From Emergencia timonensis (GTDB lineage Bacteria; Bacillota; Clostridia; Peptostreptococcales; Anaerovoracaceae): a DNA stretch of 64,000 bases. Below the pieces are notes generated by a model. It saw only the letters and a program-made list of their open reading frames with translations, was not told where the DNA came from and searched no databases. Location: NCBI RefSeq assembly GCF_900086585.1, contig NZ_FLKM01000009.1:620001-684000 (forward strand), written 5' to 3'. Shown piece by piece: positions 59,106 through 64,000 of this stretch. Position numbers and translations under genes: made by a program. The stretch's first letter is position 1; every line of letters starts with the position of its first letter.

Positions 59106-62100
59106 ATGGAAAGCGAAAAAAGTATTCTGGTTGTTGATGATAATGCGATCAACAGAGAAGTATTAAGAGAAATCCTTAAAACAGAATATTCGGTCCGGGA
59201 GGCAGAAAATGGTGAAGAAGCACTTCGTATTATGCGTGAGATGCCGGATCGTATTCTTGCTGTCCTCAGCGACATTGTGATGCCTTTAATAGATGGTTTT
59301 CAACTGCTCGAAGAGATCAGCAATGATTCTAAATTGGGCAATATTCCGATTATCGTCATGACTGCCAGCAGTGAAAACCAGGAGGAGATCAAAGCCCTCC
59401 GCATGGGTGCCTGGGATTTTATTACCAAACCATATAATCCGGAAGTGATTCTCTGTCGACTGAGAAACGCTATTGGCAGAAGTGAGGTCGCTGCAGCAGA
59501 ACAGATGAGGCACATGGCCTGCCACGATCAATTGACAGGAATCTATAACAGGGTTCATTTCATGAAGAAAACGGAATCCATGATTAAGCGCAATGCAGAC
59601 AAACAGTTCGTGTTTGTCTACTTTGAAGTGGACAGATTTCAACTGATCAATACTTTCTACGGCGCAAAAGAAGCGGACAGTTTAATTCAGTATTTAGCCA
59701 AAATCTTAAAGCTCTTTGCAGAAACGTATGATCTTTTCACATATGGACGTATGGAGTCGGATGTCTTCTGCTTCTGCATGGAATATGATGCAGATGAACT
59801 GGAGCAGATGATCGATCGCGCCAAAAGCCTGCTCGAACAGTACGGGTCCGATTATGATATCGAACCTAACTTTGGATTGTACGTGGTGAAAGATAATCGG
59901 ATGCCTGCAGAGGTGATGTACAGCAATGCCAGCGTTGCGGCCAAAGAGGGCGCAGGCAATTACTTGAAATATTTTACCTATTATACCGACGAAATGGACG
60001 CGAAGCTGAAAAAAGAACAGGAGATTCTCAACGATATGCACAGAGCGTTGGAGAATGAGGAGTTCTGTATCTATCTTCAGCCTAAATACAATATTCATAC
60101 CAATGCCATCGCCGGAGCAGAGGCACTGGTCAGATGGATGCATCCAGAAAAAGGGATGATTTCACCAGGAGATTTTATTCCAGTGTTTGAGAATAACGGT
60201 TTTATCACCAATCTGGATTACTACATGTGGGAAGAAACCTGCAAACTGTTGCGCAGCTGGATTGACGAAGGTCTTAATCCGTTGCCGATTTCCGTCAACG
60301 TATCCAGAGTGGATATTTATAATTCCCGGTTAGCAGAATCTATCGTGCAGTTGGTAGACAAGTATCAGCTGCCTCACGATCTGTTGGAATTTGAAATTAC
60401 AGAGAGCGCGTATGCTTTTAACCCGATGATCTTGATTAAGCTGGTCAGCGATCTTCATGAAAATGGCTTCACTATTTTGATGGATGACTTTGGTAATGGC
60501 TATTCCTCACTGAGCATTCTCAAGGATATTGAAGTAGATATTCTCAAACTGGATATGCTGTTCCTTTCCAATTCTAAAGATACGGGCCGGGGAGAGAACA
60601 TTCTAGCGTCTGTCATTCGAATGGCTAAATGGCTGAAGATTCCGGTCATCGTTGAAGGCGTTGAGACTGCCAGCCAGGTGAATTTTTTGAAATCTGTAGG
60701 CTGCGATTATGTACAGGGATATTATTATGCCAAACCGATGTCGGTAGGAGAGTACAAAAAACTGAGGATGAAAGCGGAAGGCTTTGACGGAAATCTGAGG
60801 AACAGCGATAATGACGATTTTGATGTAGACTCCCTTTTCCAATCCAACCCGCAGATGAAAGTGCTGTTTGGAGATTTGCTTCAGGCATTGGCAATCTTTG
60901 AATTTGACGGCCAGAATATGGAATTTGTGAGAATAAACGAAGGCTATTATGATCTTTTCGGCTCAGACGACCCTGCTATTAGAATGGGAAATCCGATAGA
61001 AATTGTCGACAGCCAATATCGGGACATCGTTATGAATTCTTTCCGCACGGCAGTAAAAACGCACGGCACTGCCGAGTGTGACTTTATCAGATATACCGCT
61101 ACAGGAGCATCGATTTGGGTCAATCTGAAGCTGAGATATCTAAAAGAGATTGGAAACAAGCACCTAGTATTGGGTCTGCTCGACGACGTGACTGCACAGA
61201 AACGCATCGACTTTGAATTGACAAAATACCGGCAAGCTTTGATTGGAGAAGGTCGTGATGGAAATATCATGATGGTCGTCGATGATATGCCGGCCAACAG
61301 AGCGATTTTGAAAAAGATCTTTTCGGATCAATACACCATCATTGAAGCCTCAGATGGTATGGATGCCCTGGAAAAACTAAATGAAGCGCCTAATGTCTCT
61401 GTTATTCTTCTGGATATCGTCATGCCGCGGATGAACGGCTGGGATTTTCTGCAGCACAAACGGAATCTGCCTGCCATAGCCAACATTCCGGTCATCATCA
61501 TTTCAGCGGAGGATAAACTCAACGAACAGGAAATCGCTTTAGATATGGGCATCAACGACTATATCGTCAAACCTTTTGTGCCGGAAATTGTAAAAAAGAG
61601 GGTCAGCAATGCGATGGATTCTATCAAGTTTATGCAGGAAGCGGTCAGAAAATATGATTCTGCAGCGCAGATGGCGAGAATTGACAGAACTACAGGGTTA
61701 TATCATTTAGATGCGGCCACAAAGATTGTAGATGAGTATTTGGAAGATTTTGCTGATGATCTCAACGTGATGGTCACCTTTGCGGTGGATAATTTTGCGG
61801 AAACGAGCAGACAATATCTGGAGCACTATGACGAAAGTCTGGTGAAAAAAATCGGCAGGATTATCAAAGAGCTGTTCCGCAGGGATGATGTCGGCTTTAG
61901 AACAGATGACGACATCTTTGGTGTCTTTGCGAAGAATTACAAAGACTTAGAAAAACTGAAGGAACGTCTGGACGAGTTTATAGAGCTGGTTACGGCAGAT
62001 AACAGTGAAGACCACGTTGTAATCGTCTGCTCTATTGGCGCAGCGTTCTCCCCAGGGGCAGGAAAAACTTTTGACGAACTGTATGAAAATGCCGAAACTG

Positions 62101-62162
62101 CAAGATTAAACGCAAAAAATACCGGGGAAAACATAAGTAGTATTTACAACGAGCGAAATTAA
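59106..62162 (+). CDS. Multidomain c-di-GMP protein: REC-(degenerate GGDEF)-EAL-PAS-REC-(degenerate GGDEF)
   Basis: 1018 residues. REC 1 (about 5-125) with VVDDN and LSDIVMP phospho-Asp. GGDEF-like region at about 135-290 reads GRMESDVF, so it is not an active cyclase. EAL domain (about 305-555) keeps EALVRW, FEITESAY, DDFGNGYSSL, KLDMLF and EGVET, so phosphodiesterase activity is likely. A PAS-like region (about 595-705), REC 2 (about 720-840; VVDDMP and LLDIVMP), and a last degenerate GGDEF with RTDDDIFGV follow. Probably hydrolyses c-di-GMP under control of phosphorylation; it would lower output of the riboswitch-linked wall protein. Confidence 0.93.
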   Translation: MESEKSILVVDDNAINREVLREILKTEYSVREAENGEEALRIMREMPDRILAVLSDIVMPLIDGFQLLEEISNDSKLGNIPIIVMTASSENQEEIKALRMGAWDFITKPYNPEVILCRLRNAIGRSEVAAAEQMRHMACHDQLTGIYNRVHFMKKTESMIKRNADKQFVFVYFEVDRFQLINTFYGAKEADSLIQYLAKILKLFAETYDLFTYGRMESDVFCFCMEYDADELEQMIDRAKSLLEQYGSDYDIEPNFGLYVVKDNRMPAEVMYSNASVAAKEGAGNYLKYFTYYTDEMDAKLKKEQEILNDMHRALENEEFCIYLQPKYNIHTNAIAGAEALVRWMHPEKGMISPGDFIPVFENNGFITNLDYYMWEETCKLLRSWIDEGLNPLPISVNVSRVDIYNSRLAESIVQLVDKYQLPHDLLEFEITESAYAFNPMILIKLVSDLHENGFTILMDDFGNGYSSLSILKDIEVDILKLDMLFLSNSKDTGRGENILASVIRMAKWLKIPVIVEGVETASQVNFLKSVGCDYVQGYYYAKPMSVGEYKKLRMKAEGFDGNLRNSDNDDFDVDSLFQSNPQMKVLFGDLLQALAIFEFDGQNMEFVRINEGYYDLFGSDDPAIRMGNPIEIVDSQYRDIVMNSFRTAVKTHGTAECDFIRYTATGASIWVNLKLRYLKEIGNKHLVLGLLDDVTAQKRIDFELTKYRQALIGEGRDGNIMMVVDDMPANRAILKKIFSDQYTIIEASDGMDALEKLNEAPNVSVILLDIVMPRMNGWDFLQHKRNLPAIANIPVIIISAEDKLNEQEIALDMGINDYIVKPFVPEIVKKRVSNAMDSIKFMQEAVRKYDSAAQMARIDRTTGLYHLDAATKIVDEYLEDFADDLNVMVTFAVDNFAETSRQYLEHYDESLVKKIGRIIKELFRRDDVGFRTDDDIFGVFAKNYKDLEKLKERLDEFIELVTADNSEDHVVIVCSIGAAFSPGAGKTFDELYENAETARLNAKNTGENISSIYNERN

Positions 62163-62206
62163 TTGTATAATTAAGAAAACTAGGAATTGGGGTGAAAATA
62201 TAATAG

Positions 62207-62683
62207 ATGGTTGGTCTTTGGGGAACTTATATAGGAAATATCATAATGACAATTTTTATATCCATGGTGCCAATCATTGAGCTGAGGGGAGCGATTCCCA
62301 TCGGCGTTGCCAATGGTCTCAGTGTGAGAACAGCGCTTTTTGCAGCGATTATTGGCAATTTAATCCCTGTGCCTATTATCATATTGTTCGTGCGAAAAGT
62401 ATTTGCATTTATCAGAACCAAAAGTGAAAAACTGGACCATCTGGTCTGCAGGTTTGAAGAGAAGGCAAAGAAACAATCAGGTATGGTTGAAAAGTACGAA
62501 TGGTTTGGCCTCGTGCTCCTGGTCGCAATCCCGCTTCCAGGAACTGGAGCATGGACGGGAGCACTTGTTGCTGCTATGCTGGATATGAGGATGAAGAGAG
62601 CATTTCCTGCAATTATGATCGGTGTGATCATCGCAGGGATTGTGGTTTCGTATATTACATACGGAGCAAGTATGTTGTTTTAA
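62207..62683 (+). CDS. Small multidrug-export family membrane protein (COG2426)
   Basis: 158 residues, about four to five helices. The family motif PIIELRGAIPIGVANGLSVRTA (about 20-40) and the C-terminal VLLVAIPLPGTGAWTGALVAAML with basic ends are as in the Sm_multidrug_ex family. Function is tentative; some members give low-level drug resistance. Start ATG 62207 has GGGGTG at a long distance. Confidence 0.85.
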   Translation: MVGLWGTYIGNIIMTIFISMVPIIELRGAIPIGVANGLSVRTALFAAIIGNLIPVPIIILFVRKVFAFIRTKSEKLDHLVCRFEEKAKKQSGMVEKYEWFGLVLLVAIPLPGTGAWTGALVAAMLDMRMKRAFPAIMIGVIIAGIVVSYITYGASMLF

Positions 62684-62718
62684 CATACGGTGGAATCTAA
62701 CAAAAGGAGGTAAGAATG

Positions 62719-63174
62719 ATGATTTTAGGATTATCATGGTTCAGTATGCCGGTCTTCTGGCTGGCTGCAGCGGTCATCTTTGTCATCATCGAAGGACTGA
62801 CCATGGGTCTGACGACTATTTGGTTCGCCGGCGGCGCTGTCATTGCATTGATTGCAGCTTTATTAGGCGCAGGGCTGGAAATACAAATTGGCTTGTTCTT
62901 CGTGGTTTCGATCATTCTCCTGTTCAGCACCAGGAAGCTGTTTGTGAAAAAGCTACATACTGGACAGGAAAAGACCAATGTAGATGCCTTGATTGGCAGA
63001 GAAGCAGTCGTGACTTCAGCGATTAAGCCCCTGGAGCCTGGTATTATCCGGCTGGGAAGCCAGGATTGGACTGCAATCTGCAAAGCGGAGGATACTGTTA
63101 TAGCAGAAGGAACAAGAGTTCAAGTAACCGCCATTGAAGGGGTAAAGGCCGTGGTCGTCCCTTTGGCTGAATAG
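62719..63174 (+). CDS. NfeD-like membrane protein
   Basis: 151 residues (ATG 62716 or 62719; AGGAGG upstream). Three or four hydrophobic helices (about 8-75, including a GLTMGLTTIWFAGGAVIALIAALLGAGLEIQIGLFFVVSIILLF run), then a C-terminal OB-fold domain with VDALIGREAVVTSAIKPLEPGIIRLGSQDWTAICKAEDTVIAEGTRVQVTAIEGVKAVV. NfeD proteins partner SPFH proteins in membrane microdomains; the SPFH gene follows by 13 nt. Confidence 0.92.
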   Translation: MILGLSWFSMPVFWLAAAVIFVIIEGLTMGLTTIWFAGGAVIALIAALLGAGLEIQIGLFFVVSIILLFSTRKLFVKKLHTGQEKTNVDALIGREAVVTSAIKPLEPGIIRLGSQDWTAICKAEDTVIAEGTRVQVTAIEGVKAVVVPLAE

Positions 63175-63187
63175 AAAGGAGATTATT

Positions 63188-64000
63188 ATGGGAGTTGAAA
63201 TGGGTGAAGTAATTAAAATAATCGTAATCGTAGTCTTAATTATCGTAGCAATCGGATTGGTTGTAACGAATATCAGAATCGTGCCGCAGGCAAGAGCCTA
63301 CGTCATTGAAAGACTGGGTGCATATAAAGGAACATGGCAAGTAGGGCTGCATTTTAAAGTGCCTCTAATCGATAAGATTTCCAGGAAAGTATCTCTGAAA
63401 GAAAAAGTGATTGATTTCCCGCCACAGCCGGTTATTACCAAAGATAATGTTACTATGGAAATTGACACAGTTATCTATTTTCAGATTACAGACCCTAAGC
63501 TATATGCTTACGGTGTTGAAAGTCCAATGGACGCAATTGAGAATCTGACTGCGACGACTTTGAGAAATATCATCGGTGAATTAGAACTGGATGAGTCTTT
63601 GACCAGCCGTGAGACGATCAATACAAAGATTCGTATTGTTTTGGACGAAGCTACTGATCCATGGGGTATCAAAATCAACCGTGTGGAAGTAAAGAATATT
63701 ACACCGCCAAGGGATATCCAACAGGCGATGGAAAAGCAGATGAGAGCTGAGCGAGAAAGAAGAGAAGCGATCATCAGAGCAGAGGGTGAGAAGAAGGCTG
63801 CGATACTGACCGCAGAAGGACACAAAGAGGCGGTCATCCTGGAAGCTGAAGCTAGTAAGGAATCAAAGATTCTCGATGCAGAGGCCAGAAAGCAGGCCTC
63901 CATCAGAGAAGCCGAAGGTCAGGCAGAAGCAATCAGAATGGTTAAACAGGCGACTGCCGACGGTATCAAAATGCTGGTTGAATCACAGCCAAACAAGGAA
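63188..64000 (+). CDS. SPFH/band-7 family protein (3' end outside the window)
   Basis: The first 271 residues are present. An N-terminal membrane segment (EVIKIIVIVVLIIVAIGLVVTNI) is followed by the band-7 domain (IVPQARAYVIERLGAYKGTWQVGLHFKVPLIDKI...VSLKEKVIDFPPQPVITKDNVTMEIDTVIYFQITDPKLYAYGVESP) and a coiled-coil arm rich in Glu/Ala/Lys (REAIIRAEGEKKAAILTAEGHKEAVILEAEA). Paired with NfeD, as in stomatin/slipin operons. Confidence 0.94.
   Translation, partial: MGVEMGEVIKIIVIVVLIIVAIGLVVTNIRIVPQARAYVIERLGAYKGTWQVGLHFKVPLIDKISRKVSLKEKVIDFPPQPVITKDNVTMEIDTVIYFQITDPKLYAYGVESPMDAIENLTATTLRNIIGELELDESLTSRETINTKIRIVLDEATDPWGIKINRVEVKNITPPRDIQQAMEKQMRAERERREAIIRAEGEKKAAILTAEGHKEAVILEAEASKESKILDAEARKQASIREAEGQAEAIRMVKQATADGIKMLVESQPNKE

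Overview
The window looks like a chromosome segment of an anaerobic, spore-forming member of the Clostridia (Firmicutes) with mid-range GC. Evidence: a CIRCE-controlled hrcA-grpE-dnaK-dnaJ operon, the sporulation genes yqfC and yqfD, homodimeric glyS, ppdK, an LPXTG-type wall protein behind a cyclic-di-GMP-I-like riboswitch, and several amino-acid catabolic clusters with NhaC-type antiporters, one of them sigma-54 dependent. An Anaerovoracaceae-like gut organism would fit, but the sequence shown does not prove it.

Layout. 1-883: end of a DUF4190-like membrane protein overlapping yaaA. 1080-12801: divergent catabolic cluster around a sigma-54 activator (6199-8007). The minus arm encodes an aminotransferase, an AstE/AspA-type hydrolase, homoserine dehydrogenase, a fumarylacetoacetase-family hydrolase and an SDR. 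The plus arm encodes an NhaC-type antiporter, two arginine-deiminase-superfamily paralogues and a PLP enzyme. Both arms have good -24/-12 promoters, and the plus arm has three evenly spaced palindromes as likely activator sites. 13237-15571: creatininase-family hydrolase divergent from an NCS1 permease. 15711-16934: a collapsed hicAB remnant and a nitroreductase.

17079-58489: the conserved Firmicute housekeeping order hrcA, grpE, dnaK, dnaJ, prmA, rsmE, mtaB, hinT, rpsU, yqeY, yqfC, yqfD, phoH, ybeY, cdd, era, recO, glyS, ppdK. It is repeatedly opened by accessory cargo: a GPH symporter plus a dead RelE/ParE toxin (dnaJ/prmA); PadR and membrane proteins (prmA/rsmE); an M23-NodB wall hydrolase (rsmE/mtaB); 14 kb of transporters, a MerR regulator with an in-frame stop, an Imm5-like protein and a GntR-controlled dimethylargininase operon (hinT/rpsU); and a riboswitch, wall protein and 94-bp tandem repeats (yqeY/yqfC). 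58490-64000: leader RNA, an Hpt protein and a large REC/EAL/PAS/REC protein (probable c-di-GMP phosphodiesterase), then small-exporter, NfeD and SPFH genes; the last runs off the window.

Themes: use of guanidino or ureido amino acids (three deiminase-superfamily enzymes in two clusters, with aminotransferases and dehydrogenases); c-di-GMP signalling (riboswitch-controlled wall protein plus EAL protein); and noncoding structure (long imperfect palindromes flanking dnaK, attenuators, an unidentified RNA candidate, decayed toxin-antitoxin loci). No tRNA, rRNA, CRISPR array, intact IS element or prophage was recognised.
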